64,000 nucleotides of DNA from Erythroxylum novogranatense (taxonomy: Eukaryota > Streptophyta > Magnoliopsida > Malpighiales > Erythroxylaceae): assembly GCA_029891385.1 (NCBI GenBank), contig CM057231.1, forward strand, positions 20,863,300 to 20,927,299, in the 5' to 3' direction. This document shows, piece after piece, positions 22,600-33,574 of the stretch; the first letter of the stretch is position 1, and the number at the start of each line of letters is the position of its first letter. Below the pieces are notes generated by a model. The model had not been told where the DNA came from. It did not search any database and saw only the letters and a program-made list of their open reading frames with translations. The position numbers and the translations under genes are program-made.

Positions 22600-23885
22600 A
22601 AAAGAAAAGGTTAAGCCTTAAAGATTTAAAGGTAAGAGATCCAAATTCTCTCTGCTTGCGTATACTAATCAGTCTAGTATTGCTAACAGTCCACAAGATG
22701 TGAAGAGTATGAGGTGCTTCTTTTGTAAAAAGAAGGGACATAAAAAGCTCGACTACTAATATAAAGCCTGTAATGAAAAATAGGAATTGCCATGTAACAC
22801 TTTGGCTTATATGATTCATGAATTTAATTTTACTATAGTCATATGCAGTGCTTGGTGACTAGAGAGCGAAGTATCAAATCATGTTGCCTCCACAATGTAG
22901 GGTTTCATATCTAGGAGAGCTAAATAAAGGGAAGGAGAAACTGATGGTTGGCAACAATGAAAAAATTAGTGCAATGTATGTAGGGGACGTATGTCTGGCT
23001 TATTATATCTCATACTTAAGCATATGGCTTATTATATCTTAAACATATAGATATTAGTGGACCTTATATAGTTTCTAACATTTATTGATGATTATTCCCA
23101 TTATGTTTATTTGTTCTTACTAAAGGAAAGTCTAAAGTTCTTGATAAATTTAAGATCTTTAAAAACTGAAGTCGAGATCCAATTGGAAAAATCTATCAAG
23201 ATTGTCAGATCTTACCATAAAGGAGAGTATTATGGAAAACATAGGGTTTCAAGATAAGAAAAAGATTCGTTTTCTAGATATATGAAATCATATGAAATAG
23301 TTGAAATCACAAACAACTAAGTTTTTGGAATATGATGTCTTTGATGAGCGTGGTCCTTTACACCCTTCAAATGATAGCAAGACAGATACTACAATTATTT
23401 CCTATCCACCACTCATATAGTTAAGTCTAGTGGATCAAAGCCCTAGTATCGTGCCAGCACAGGTACAGGAACTCATACATGTACGAACAAAGGTTCCTTA
23501 AGTATAACAACTAATGCTATTGCAAAGATCCATTAGATTGAGATGACTTGCTATTGCATCTGATTACATAATCTATTATGGTGAATAGGACTATGATATT
23601 GGACATGATGAAGATCCAGTTACTTGTTTAGAAGGTATTTCTAGATCCCATATAGATTTGAGGTAGGATACAATGAATGACAAAATGCAATCCATGAAGC
23701 ATAACAAGGTATGAGAGCTAGTTGATTTGCCTTAACATTGCAATCTATCAGTTGTAGATGGTTGTTCAAGACTAAGGACACTCAGGGAAAATTTGAGTAG
23801 TTTAAGACTCGGTTGGTTGCCAGAAGGTCCACTCAAAGAGAAGGGGTTGACTTTAATATTACCTTTAATCGAAATTTTCTGCAGT
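22600..23885 (+). mobile_element. Decayed Tork-type copia fragment (gag zinc knuckle to start of RT)
   Basis: In order on +: a gag knuckle near 22711-22755 (MRCFFCKKKGHKKLDY, last Cys replaced by Tyr); a protease trace near 22850-22920 (ESEVSNHVASTM where the family has DSGaS.H); integrase traces near 23090-23260; and the pre-RT linker with MNDKMQSMKHNKV and ELVDLP. The RT opening is at about 23755-23870 (GCxWLFKTKDTQGKFE, FKTRLVARRSTQREGVDFN). It stops abruptly at about 23885, before the RT core. Both LTRs are missing. Every domain has stops. Confidence 0.7.
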
Positions 23886-24901
23886 AAGATCCAGGTTAAC
23901 AATATGTATTGACCTCCCAATAGCCTCCTAGTGCTAGTGCAAACTAAAGCAGTAAGTGGACTGAATGGAAAGACAAACATAATGACGTAAAGCATGCATA
24001 TAACACAATTGGCATCATCAAACAACTCATTGTAAAAATAACATGAAGGCAAATTTACAACAAAAGAAAACTTTAAGAAAACATGATAGAAAAAAGAGGA
24101 GCTCCTTGAGCGTAGACAAAAGAAATTGCAAAAATCCATTAAAAAAAATCACTTTTCCACTACCTGCAGGTCTAATAACAAGTTATGCGTAGCCCATGAT
24201 CAACATTTTGATTGAATTTCAAAGGAAAAAGTAATAGTAGCATTAGTATCCATAAAGAGAACTGAAGACACAGATGGAAGAGAGAATAGACACAGCAATA
24301 TATGCAGTACACCAAACATCAACAGTCAATAAATATTTCAGGACATTAAAGGATGCCATAAAACACCCAGGTACAACATTGGAAAAAAATAAAGGCCTAA
24401 AATAGGAAAAAAAAAACAAAGGAACAACTTTAAAACTTAATGAAATTAGATTAAATAATGAAGAAAGAGTTGAAGTTGGAGTCATAGCCTTTAAGAAGAG
24501 GGTTATCAGCTAATAAGAGAGAAGATGAGAGGATATAATTTTCAAATCAATATAATTTGTTTTAAAAATTAAAATTAGGTAAGGGGTTAGGGTTACCGAC
24601 TTTCTGTAAGAAAATAAAAAGGAATAACTAGCACAGGAAAAAAAGAGCGGAAGAATAAATCGGTGAAATAATAATAATAATAATAGAGAACTACAAACAC
24701 AAAGTTAGGCTTTTTATTTTATTTTTAAGGATTCATAGTAGAAGTCTCCTATTGCGATTCTCCAGCTAGCCATATTTTTTGCTTCACCAAAACTCTGTTT
24801 GTTTGCATTTCTACCCGTTTCCACTGATTGGGCTTTCTTGTTTGAATCCCTTTATTTTTTCTTAATTGAACGACCTAGTTATAAGGTTCTGGAGTTGCCA
24901 T
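23886..24901. other. Unassigned AT-rich spacer
   Basis: No domain or terminal repeat is recognised. A short (aat) run lies near 24669-24686. Minus-strand open stretches at 23732-24139 and 24243-24485 are Phe/Ser/Leu-rich and resemble nothing known to me. Confidence 0.5.
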
Positions 24902-25386
24902 TGTTAGCTCAAGCTTCATATTTAACAATTATGATGACGACTTTATAATATTTCAAAATTCAAATTGGATTTATTTCCTTATATATAAACAACGATATAA
25001 TTCTTAAATGGAAATAAAATCATAGAATAATTTCTTTTCTTCTTGCAGGAATCTTCTTTAAAAACTTTCCTTATTAAAAAATGGTTTATCCTAAAGGATC
25101 CTAATTATTATAAAGGTCATATTAGTCGTGTGATTATTGGAAGATTTTTGGCAAAGATGACATCGAAGTTATTCAGAATTAAATCCATCTAGTTGACTAA
25201 GGATGCAAGTAAAGTAATGGCTAGTTGAAAGAAAAACCTACTTAAGGAAGAACAATTGCTTTTGCGAACATAGATCAGACTTCCAAAATATAGCTATAAC
25301 ATAAATTCTTTTGAAAGTGATATCATTGAAAAATCTCTTATTCTTTGGAAAGTGAATATATTTTTTAGAGAGATTAGTGTAGCTCA
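24902..25386 (+). repeat. S2 5' LTR, segment 1
   Basis: It starts TGTTAGCTCAAG like the 3' LTR at 60296. The text then diverges and is about 260 bases longer than the matching part of the 3' LTR before wording converges again (AAAGTGATATCATT against AAAGTGAAATCATT). Solo LTR c interrupts it. Its last five bases, gctca, are the c target duplication. Confidence 0.65.
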
Positions 25387-25788
25387 TCTAGCGCCCCCTT
25401 ACCGTAGGGTACGCACCGGGACGCCCGTAGGTCATTCCAATATATAACCCATGTTAAGGGTGCACTACGATTCAATCATTTCTATAATCCACATGGCATC
25501 AATATAATGAAGCTGTAATATCAAAATCACTAAATTTAAAACCAAAAGATTTTCATTTCATATCTTAAAATCATTATGTACAAGTCCATCAGTTTCCTGA
25601 AATCTAAATACAATGCTCTCAAAAAGGAACTGATACAAAAACCTAAACTAGGTCATCCCCAAAAGATCCCAGCTAACTGACCTGTGAGCCATAGCTTCTC
25701 GTGCCAATGATCCACAAGGCAAGAAATATCTAATTCTGGAGTTAGGAGTCAACTACTGCTGTCCTGAAAAATAATTGCAATGTTGGGT

Positions 25789-25826
25789 GAGTTTACGAAC
25801 TCAGCGAGAAACCATCATCGATGGTT
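25789..25826 (-). other. Two hairpins of LTR c
   Basis: GAGTT (25789-25793) pairs with AACTC (25798-25802) around a 4-base loop. On minus this hairpin runs into ACCCAAC. Next to it AACCATC (25810-25816) pairs with GATGGTT (25820-25826) around ATC. Both are conserved in d. Confidence 0.65.
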
Positions 25827-26032
25827 CACCCAACTCATGCATATACATACAATTTACATCATATTTTATACAAGCACATTCAGAAAAATCAATGCATTCA
25901 ATTTCACATTTATAAGGCGTTTCGCCTTTCATACAATTCACACTTAATCAATTGTATATGCGATGCACATGTGACACTTTCCATTTTCATTACATTGTGA
26001 CCGTGCACCGGAACTGTCCCAGTGACAGGCAC

Positions 26033-26165
26033 ATTGTGTTGAGCCTGCGGCTTTGAATACATTGGGCTTGAATGCCTTGATACGTTGAGCCAGTGGCTCT
26101 AAAATACGTTGGGCACGAAGCCCTGTGCGATGAGCTTAAAGCACTGTAATACGTTGGCTGCTCCG
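26033..26165 (-). repeat. Array of ~21-24 bp inverted-repeat units in LTR c
   Basis: Degenerate units beginning about (a)tacGTTG each contain a small stem-loop. Examples: GAGCC-TGC-GGCTT (26041-26053), GAGCC-AGT-GGCTC (26087-26099) and GGGC-ACGAA-GCCC (26111-26123). A later unit, GAGC-TTAAA-GCAC, is decayed. Stem bases differ between units while pairing is mostly kept. Confidence 0.7.
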
Positions 26166-26937
26166 GTCACAACTGCCATTATCTGATCTTGCAGGTATGC
26201 ATGAATGCACATGCCTCAATTTGCAATAACTTTACCACAACCTAACACACTATATCCAATTTCGCATTTAACCAATTCAATTTCAATTATGCACAATTAA
26301 CACTTCTATAACATATTCCAAATATTTCAAACACCTGTGGTCCGAAATCAATCAAAACAAACACACATAATCCTTCCTTAACTTCACATGGCATAGGTGC
26401 ATAAAATATAACACACACAGGTTGAGAAACCAACTAGGTTACTCACCTCTGAACTTCCGAGCTACTGCCGGGAAGTCTCAGCTATGTCGGACGATCGATG
26501 CTCCACTTGAGCCTCTATAACAATCAGAATAATACCAATATTACTAATTAAACAATTTCCAATATTCAATAGTGCATATGTGGTGAATGCGTTGAGTACA
26601 CTACATGTTATGACATTCCCGATCCTATTCCCAAATCATCTCAATTCCGCTCTTTCACTCTAATTCATAGTAATTCCTAATACCATAATTCAATTGACTA
26701 TGTTCTAAACTCTTCAAAGTCAAATTCCAAGACGTAGGAATTATCCTTAAATCGAAATTAAATTCGCTATTCGATCACCATTCGATTTCGAGAACCACCG
26801 AATTAAATTCCGAAATTTCATTCTTCTAAATTGCAATTCTTAGTCTCTAAATCAAGATCAATCAATCACTCACCAATCCACTAAGAATTTAACCTCAAAA
26901 ATCATTCTATAAAATAAGCAATTCACCTTCGAAAATC

Positions 26938-27120
26938 AGGCGTCCTCCCCATGGCGCGAGATCGCTCGCCGCGGTGAGATGCCTCGCCTTCGACGCGACG
27001 TACGCGTGAGGCGCCCCGCGGCGTGATCGCTGATGCTCGCCACGGTGTGCGACAGAATTTCGCTCGCCACGGCGTGTGATGAACACGTCGCAACGTGCGA
27101 ACCCAGATTCACGCCCGAAA
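26938..27120 (-). repeat. CpG-dense word cluster in LTR c
   Basis: Repeated words such as CTCGCCGCGG, CTCGCCACGG and CCCCGCGGCGTG stand in an AT-rich LTR. They resemble the GCCGCGGC words of b. Variants GCCACGG look like CpG-to-CpA decay. Confidence 0.65.
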
Positions 27121-28230
27121 CCCAGAATTTCTCAGATTTTCTGATTTCTAATTCATCTAATTCAGTTCAGATCACTCCCAACCAATTTAAAACACAATAC
27201 CCAACTTATTTCTAACCTCAAATCCCTCAAATCTTCATTATCTCTCAAATACCCAAATCAAAATCAACATATTTCTGAAAACCTACTCATCCGAAAACTG
27301 ATAAATTTCTAAACAATTAATAACTCAATTCAATGATCAAATCAAACAACTTAAAATATAAAGAAGTGCAAACTTACTTGATTAATCCTTGCAAATCCTC
27401 AAAACACTCAAAATACTCCAATTTCCAAGCTAAACCTCACCCACGACAATCACCCATTTCTCCACCAAACAACATCATCTTTCAACCCAATCTTAAGGAT
27501 GATTTAAGGTGATGAAGGAAACAATTTAATGAGAAGAAAAATGGTAGGAAACAAGCAAGGAAATCATAATGGAGGAGAAGAAGAAATGCAAAGAAGAAGC
27601 CAAGTTTTCTTTTCAAGAGGGAGCAAGTTTCGTGGAGAATAATTCAAAGGTTAGGGTTTTTATATTAAAGCTTTAAAGCTAAGGGCATGTTTGGCAAATT
27701 TCTAGCCACATGCCTAATTCTTATGGTCTAAGAATTTAATTCTTATTCTAATTCTCTCCCAATTTCGCAATGATTATGAATAATAAATTCTAAAATCATA
27801 ACTCAAATTATCTCTTGCCAATTGCCAGTCAATTTCGGAACCGAAATCCGATTTATCAATCACTAAGCCAATTTTCCGGTCCGGACCCATAACTCTAAAA
27901 ATTTTAGAAAAATTCCTATAAATCCTCAAAATTAGAAAATACATAATCCTATATTCCAATTCCAATTTTCAAACTCCTAGAATTCAATTTCACTCCAAAT
28001 TCCAAATTCACAACATACAATATACAATCATTACCTAATTTCCAATTTACACAATCAAGTCGGGAAATTGTCATACATGCATGTACATACATATGCTTTT
28101 GCAATAACAATCATTTATCAATACTATAGAAGCTAAATGCAAGTGCAAAACAAAATATGTATGCACCCAATCCTAATCCATCCAAATTACCAATATGCCC
28201 TTCACATTGGTAACGGGATGTTACAGCTCA

Positions 28231-28259
28231 TATCGAGCAAACTTCATTTTCTGTTAAAG
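28231..28259 (+). repeat. S2 5' LTR, segment 2
   Basis: A 29-base island of S2 between the c target duplication and element b. Its last five bases, taaag (28255-28259), are the left b target duplication; the right copy is 37866-37870. Confidence 0.7.
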
Positions 28260-28959
28260 TGTTAGGCCCCAAATTTTTGTTTTCTTGAAGTTATTAAGTA
28301 TGAAATTATTTGATTTATGATTTATGGTATAGTTTGATTTATTGGAAATATTCATGAAAAATTTGGATGTAATTGAGTTTAGCATGGAATAATATGTGCT
28401 TATGGAATAAGTGTTAGGAAGAGTAAAAATATGGTTATGAAAGGGGAAATATGGTTAAGGGCATATTGGTCAAGTATTTGAGTGAGGATGATTTTAGCCT
28501 AAGTAAGGAGGGGCATTTGAGTCTTTGGCTTATCATGTAGGTTTAAAAATTAGAGTAAGGAAATAGAGTAAGGAAAGAAGAGTAATCAAGAGAAGAGAGT
28601 GTCGGTAGAGTGAGAGGAAAGAAGAAGAAGAAAAGAGGAAAGCTTGATCATTGGTTTTCAAGGTTTTAAGCATTCCACGGTAAGAATCACTCTTTTATAC
28701 TTGTTTGTGTTGGATTGAATATTTGATTTCTTTGGAAATGGTTTGGATTGAGTAATGAATCGGTGAAGTTAGGGTTTGAGATGAACTTTGGAAGATTTGT
28801 GGATTTAGTTGTGTTTTGTGGCTGTTGTTGTGTTAGACAAGTGTAGAAAGGGAGTATGATGCATGATATATAGTTTAAGAGTATTGAATGAACGAAAAGA
28901 ATAGGTTTGATTCTGCAAAAATCTGGAAAATCTGGGTTCGAGATGAGTTTCTGCGACCC

Positions 28960-29160
28960 ACACGCTGCGACATGTTCATGAACACGCCACAAGGCGTCAG
29001 GAAGGCTACTGCGCCATGCGTGTGCAAATTAGTTAGTAAGACGCGGCGTGCCAGCTGAGTTGGGAGACGCTTTCATGAAGAGGCGCGTACACGCCATGGT
29101 GTGTAGGTCTCTCGCATGGCGAGACGGCCTTGCACAAGGCCAAGCCGCTTCTCACCATGC
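28960..29160 (+). repeat. CpG-word cluster of b 5' LTR, decayed
   Basis: Counterpart of 36200-36420. Forms such as GCCATGGTGTG here stand against ACCGCGGCGTG there, and TCATGAAG against TCGCGAAG, which is the pattern left by CpG deamination on both strands. A few indels are also present. Confidence 0.7.
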
Positions 29161-29778
29161 GAAGTTTCCAATTTTTGACAGAATTGGTTTTAAACTTATA
29201 TATTTTTTCTACAGAGGTCCTTTTGAGGTGATTTTAGAGGCTTTGTGAGCTAGAGAGATAGATCTACAAGTTATGTGAAGGGATGAAGTAATGAATTGGT
29301 TTCTAAGACTATGGAATTTTGGATGGAAGTTAAGAATGGTATTATGGTTTCAACATGAGTTTTTGAATAAGCTTTTGGTTCTTATTTTAGGAGACCAAGA
29401 AAGGCAAGAGGATCAAGAGGCACAATCCTAGGCAAGAACAAGCAGGATATCAGGTGGGTTCATATTTATAATAAAGGATATAAGTGCTCATTGTTTAGTT
29501 CAAATCAAGCAAGATCTTATGCATTTACATTACATCATTCACGATCGCATTTCATACTACCATGAATGATTATATTCTGCATTGTGGATTGCATTCATGA
29601 TTTTATCAAGATTTTTACAAAAGGAATGTTTTCCTTTCACGAATACAAGTGCATGAATTTAAGCTTGACGAAATATTTATATGACAAGCAAGATTACAAG
29701 CAAGTGCCGGATTGGTAAACCAGTTTACAAGAATACGAATTATGCATGCTTATGTGGGTTTGTGGTGTCCCTCACGAT

Positions 29779-29835
29779 AGTCAAGTGCACATTGACTCAG
29801 AAAGGCTTCTCCCGCCTGCCCGACTGTGGCACAGG
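29779..29835 (+). other. Hairpin with palindromic GTGCAC loop, and block shared with LTR a
   Basis: AGTCAA (29779-29784) pairs with TTGACT (29792-29797) around GTGCACA. The block 29801-29835 (core CCCGCCTGCCCGACTGTGGC) follows; it matches 10588-10622 of LTR a with few changes. Confidence 0.7.
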
Positions 29836-30102
29836 GTTTCTCAGATAGATTCCCTCATGAAACTACGTCTACACATCAACATTTTGATGGCTATGTGTAG
29901 TACGTCACGAACCTGGGACACCCAAACCATCATGTTATGTGCTATGATTTGTTATGTGACATGCATCATGATTTGTTCAAGAATCAAGCATTTTGCAAGA
30001 AATGACTCATACATGCTCTAGTATTATGAATTCAACAAGTATCACGGCAATGAGATATTTTGAATAGTTTTGCTTATAGCGATATTATAAATATGTTCCC
30101 AC

Positions 30103-30116
30103 GAGCTTTATAGCTC
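30103..30116 (+). other. Hairpin GAGCT-TTAT-AGCTC followed by ACCCCC
   Basis: A perfect 5-bp stem about 500 bases before the LTR end. It is repeated at 37356-37369 in the 3' LTR, where it is followed by ACCCTC. Confidence 0.65.
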
Positions 30117-30617
30117 ACCCCCTCTAATCTCCCCCATGCAGGTAACGAGCCAGAGATCGAGTGAGTCACGAGTTTCGGCAACACTCCTGTTTTCATTTCA
30201 TTATGTTTATTTATTTTCAATGTTATGTTTTGGACGACAAGACCTTAGTTACATGTCAAGTATCATTGGTTCAAGAGTGTTTTAGATTTTTGGCTCTTGA
30301 ATTCAAAGTTGTGGTCTGATTTGAGATATTCGTAAATCTTTATGAAACTCTTCTTTGGAGCATGAATTATGAATATGTTTAAAAGCATGAAAGTTTCACG
30401 ATGGGTCCATTGAACTTCCAATGTGTTCCTTTCTAAACCGTTAAATTTGCATGTTTCGCCGCATTTATTCAAATAACATGAAGCAGGTTTCAAGTATGTT
30501 TTCCAGCAGGCCTATTAATCTTCCGCGGGTCTTTTCGTTTAAATGTATTATGATCACGTTTTCCCGCCACGCTCTCACGACAGACGTTGGGCTCCGGCAG
30601 TGGGGTCCAACATTGTT

Positions 30618-30629
30618 TGGTATCAGAGC
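30618..30629 (+). other. b primer binding site
   Basis: TGGTATCAGAGC lies five bases after the 5' LTR. It matches the usual initiator-methionine-tRNA primer site of plant chromoviruses. Confidence 0.88.
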
Positions 30630-30786
30630 GCCTAGGTTTTTGATCTAGGGCTGCATGACATTTTTTTCAAGAAATAACTTACATTGTTTTACACTTGCAT
30701 TGTTTTACATGATTGGAACTATTTTTGCATACTTTGAAAATTGTCGTACTTGCACTAAAATTTTTCAATGGTTTTCTATTTAAGGA

Positions 30787-31924
30787 GTGAACATTCCATC
30801 TCGAAGGAGAACTCGGGGAGCTACGACTCGATCTCATTCTCATCAGGGGAGTACGGATGAATCCCATATTCCTCAGGATGCTGGGACACATTTTGTTCCG
30901 ATTTCAGAGGCACCTAGTTTGCAACAGGAAGTGCCTCCTCCGCCTCCTCCTATGCCTCAGGGAACTCCCATGGACCCGAGTTTCTTTCAAGCCTTTGCTC
31001 AGGCTTTCACGTATGCCATGGGACAAGGATCGCAGATGCCGATGCAAGCTGCAGTAGACAGGAGTGGGCAGTATGACAAGCTCCGGAAGTTTGGGGCTGT
31101 GGATTTCAGTTGGACTACGAATCCAGAAGAGGCTGAAGCCTGGTTGAAGAGGACCGAGAGGGTCCTAGTTCAGATGAGATGCTCAGATGAGGACAAGCTA
31201 GATTATGCTGTCAGTTTGTTGCAGGGTGACGCACTGCATTGGTGGGAGTCAGTGCCTCACAGTCAGGTTGTTCCTTCGGTGCTGACATGGAGGGACTTTG
31301 TGGAAGTGTTCAGGAAGAAGTATCTCTCTAGGGTTTATGTGCAAGATAAGGCCAGAGAGTTTCTGAATCTGATACAGAGGGACATGAGTGTGAGAGTGTA
31401 TGAGCTGAAGTTCACACAGCTTTCCCGATATGCAGCTAACATTGTGGCAACAGAGGAAGACAAGTGCCGCAAGTTTGAGAGAGGTCTTCACTTGGGAATC
31501 AGGGAGAAAGTCCTGATTCACAATTTCTGTGACTACCAAAGAATTGGTGGATCTTTGCTCTCGAGAAACCGAGAATATCGAGAATGAAGCGAACAAGAAG
31601 AGGAAGAACAGGGAGCAGACCTTCAGGAAGGGTACTAGTGCTCCATTGCCTGAGAGGAGCACGAGGAGTACTCATAGTCAGAGTAAAGTAGGTAGCAGTG
31701 GGGCTACCAGGAACAAGCAGGTGAGAGCTGTTTCAGGGCAAGCCTCTAATGTGGGAGGCGTCGGTAGAGCTGGAAGGAGCGGGTTCACTTACCCCATATG
31801 TGACCAGTGTGGGAAGCACCATCAGGGAGAGTGCCTCAGGTCTCTTGGAGTTTGTTACAGATGTGGAGAGAAGGGACATATAGCCAGAAATTGTCAACAG
31901 GCACCGAGACAAGAGGGGTCTTAG
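30787..31924 (+). pseudogene. b gag (capsid and CCHC knuckle), one frameshift
   Basis: Start ATG at 30787 (MNIPSRRRTRGATTRSHSH) is the first in-frame Met after the PBS. The body has a proline stretch and then the gypsy retrotransposon gag domain: EEAEAWLKRTERVL, LDYAVSLLQGDALHWWESV and FRKKYLSRVYVQDKAREFLN. An extra base near 31536 shifts the frame (DYQRIGG where DYKELVD is expected); the other frame continues from 31529. It ends with CDQCGKHHQGEC and the zinc knuckle CYRCGEKGHIARNC at about 31852-31893. A TAG at about 31922 ends it. Gag builds the particle and packages RNA. Confidence 0.92.
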
Positions 31925-32299
31925 TTTCAGGCTCCTAGGCGTGCAGAGACAGTGGGAACCAGGCCAGTAACTGAGGTAGGCAGCTCTGGGACTGTAAGGA
32001 AGACTGTTCCTCCAGGAAGGCCAAGGGGTCAGGCGCCGGCAAGAGTGTTTGCCATGACCAGGGAGGAAGCTGCAGCCGCACCTGAGGTTGTCACGGGTAT
32101 GGCTCAGTTATTTGATTCTTCAGTATTTGTGTTGATTGATTCTGGTTCCACACACTCTTTTGTTTCTGCTAGCATAGCATTGCATGGTGTGAGTTCTGTG
32201 CCTTTGGATAGGCCTTTGGTTGTTAGTACTCCGCTAGGGAGGAATGTGGTGATCAGTCAGATGTATAAGTAGTGTGAGCTCTTCATAGATGGTGCTAGA
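31925..32299 (+). pseudogene. b aspartic protease
   Basis: After a linker rich in Arg/Pro/Gly, the protease shows FVLIDSGSTHSFVS with the catalytic DSG, then PLVVSTPLGRNVVI. An in-frame TAG at about 32270 ([15 protein letters not shown]) breaks it. That stop and the one at about 31922 could both be CAG-to-TAG changes. The end of the domain, VILGMD, is in the next open stretch. The enzyme cuts the gag-pol polyprotein. Confidence 0.85.
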
Positions 32300-33574
32300 T
32301 TGGTAGTGGACTTACTACTGCTAGACCTTAGAGGGTTAGATGTTATCCTGGGGATGGATACTATGGAGAAGTATTTGGCCAAGCTGGATTGTGGTCAGAA
32401 AGAGGTAGAGTTTGATCTGGGCAATGGTGAGAAGGTGATCTTCAGAGGGGACAGGAAGACACCATCACCAAGACTGATTTTAGCTATGTTGGCTGAAAGG
32501 ATGATGGGCCAGGGATGTGAAGCTTTCTTGGCGCATGTTGTAGATGCCGATGTGCATGCAGGGATGTTAGATGATTTCCCGATTGTGAGAGAATTCTCAG
32601 ATGTTTTCCCAGATGAGTTACCAGGTTTGCCGCCGGTGAGGGGAATCGAGTTTGCCATTGACTTGATTCCCGGAACCGCGCCTATTTCTATCCCTCCTTA
32701 CAGGATGGCTCCAGCTGAGTTGAGGGAGCTTAAGGAACAGTTAGAGGAACTGTTAGAGAAGGGGTATGTCAGGCCGAGTTCGTCTCCTTGGGGAGCATCG
32801 GTTCTGTTTGTTAAGAAGAAGGACGGATCATGGCGGATGTGCATTGATTATCGGAGGCTCAACAAGGTGACAATTAAAAATAAGTATCCGTTGCCACGGA
32901 TAGATGATCTGTTTGACCAGCTGCAGGGAACTAGGGTTTTCTCCAAGATTGATCTCAGGTCAGGCTATCATCAGCTCAGAATCAAGGAGTCTGATGTTAG
33001 CAAGACAGCATTCAGGACCCGTTATGGTCACTATGAGTTTTTGGTCATGCCATTCGGTTTGACCAATGCTCCAGCTGCTTTCATGGATCTTATGAACAGG
33101 GTCTTCAAGGAGTTTCTGGATCAGTTTGTCATAGTGTTTATAGATGACATTCTGGTGTATTCTAAGAGTACAGAAGAGCATGAGAAGCATCTCAGGATTG
33201 TATTGCAGACTCTTAGGGAGAGAGAGCTTTATGCTAAGTTCAACAAGTGTGAGTTTTGGCTTCATGAGGTGACTTTCCTTGGACATGTGATTTCGCAAGA
33301 TGGGGTACATGTTGATCCGAGAAAGGTTGAAGTAGTAGTAAGTTGGCATGTACCCAAGACAGTGACAGAGGTGAGGAGTTTTCTGGGTCTTGCAGGTTAC
33401 TACAGGAGGTTCGTGGAGGGATTCTCCATGATAGCTGCCCCGATGACCAAGCTATTACGGAAGAATCAGAAGTTTATCTGGACTGATGAGTGCCAGAAGA
33501 GCTTTGAGGAGCTCAAGCACAGGTTGACAAGTGCTCCAGTGCTGATTTTGCCTTCCGTGATGAGGGCTATGTAG
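32300..33574 (+). pseudogene. b reverse transcriptase (open frame)
   Basis: An uninterrupted 424-codon frame. Landmarks in order: [19 protein letters not shown] (end of protease), [75 protein letters not shown], the catalytic [21 protein letters not shown] and [19 protein letters not shown]. All RT catalytic Asp residues are present, so the domain looks functional on its own. It breaks at 33574 as RNase H begins. Confidence 0.93.

Larger units (their letters stand above)
25387..28225 (-). mobile_element. Solo chromovirus-type LTR 'c' in the S2 5' LTR
   Basis: Perfect flanking gctca copies (25382-25386 and 28226-28230) bound a 2.84-kb segment. On minus it starts TGTAACATCCCG and ends GGGGGCGCTAGA, so the terminal CA is mutated to GA (on + the expected TG reads TC). 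It shares long blocks with the LTRs of d, including TTGGGTGAGTT, CCATCATCGATGG and the inverted-repeat array. No internal region exists, so it is a solo LTR. It has a CpG-dense patch at 26938-27120. No gene is inside. Confidence 0.88.
28260..30612 (+). repeat. b 5' LTR
   Basis: It starts TGTTAGGCCCC and ends GGGGTCCAACA, 2.35 kb. Against the 3' LTR, most visible changes fall in 28960-29160, where CGCG-containing words have become CATG or CA/TG forms. Inside it are a 6-bp hairpin with a GTGCACA loop (29779-29797), the shared block 29801-29835 and the hairpin 30103-30116. Confidence 0.95.

Noticed and set aside
23732..24485. Minus-strand open frames of 80 and 135 codons
   Set aside because: Hydrophobic low-complexity readings of A-rich sequence, partly overlapping the Tork RT trace on +; no gene evidence.
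24583..24600. Telomere-like ggggttagggtta
   Set aside because: Barely two imperfect units; no array, so chance.
26033..26165. CRISPR array
   Set aside because: Regular short palindromic units look superficially similar, but there are no constant repeats with unique spacers, no cas genes, and the context is a plant LTR.
30618..30629. tRNA gene
   Set aside because: TGGTATCAGAGC-type text next to LTRs is a primer binding site; no cloverleaf follows.
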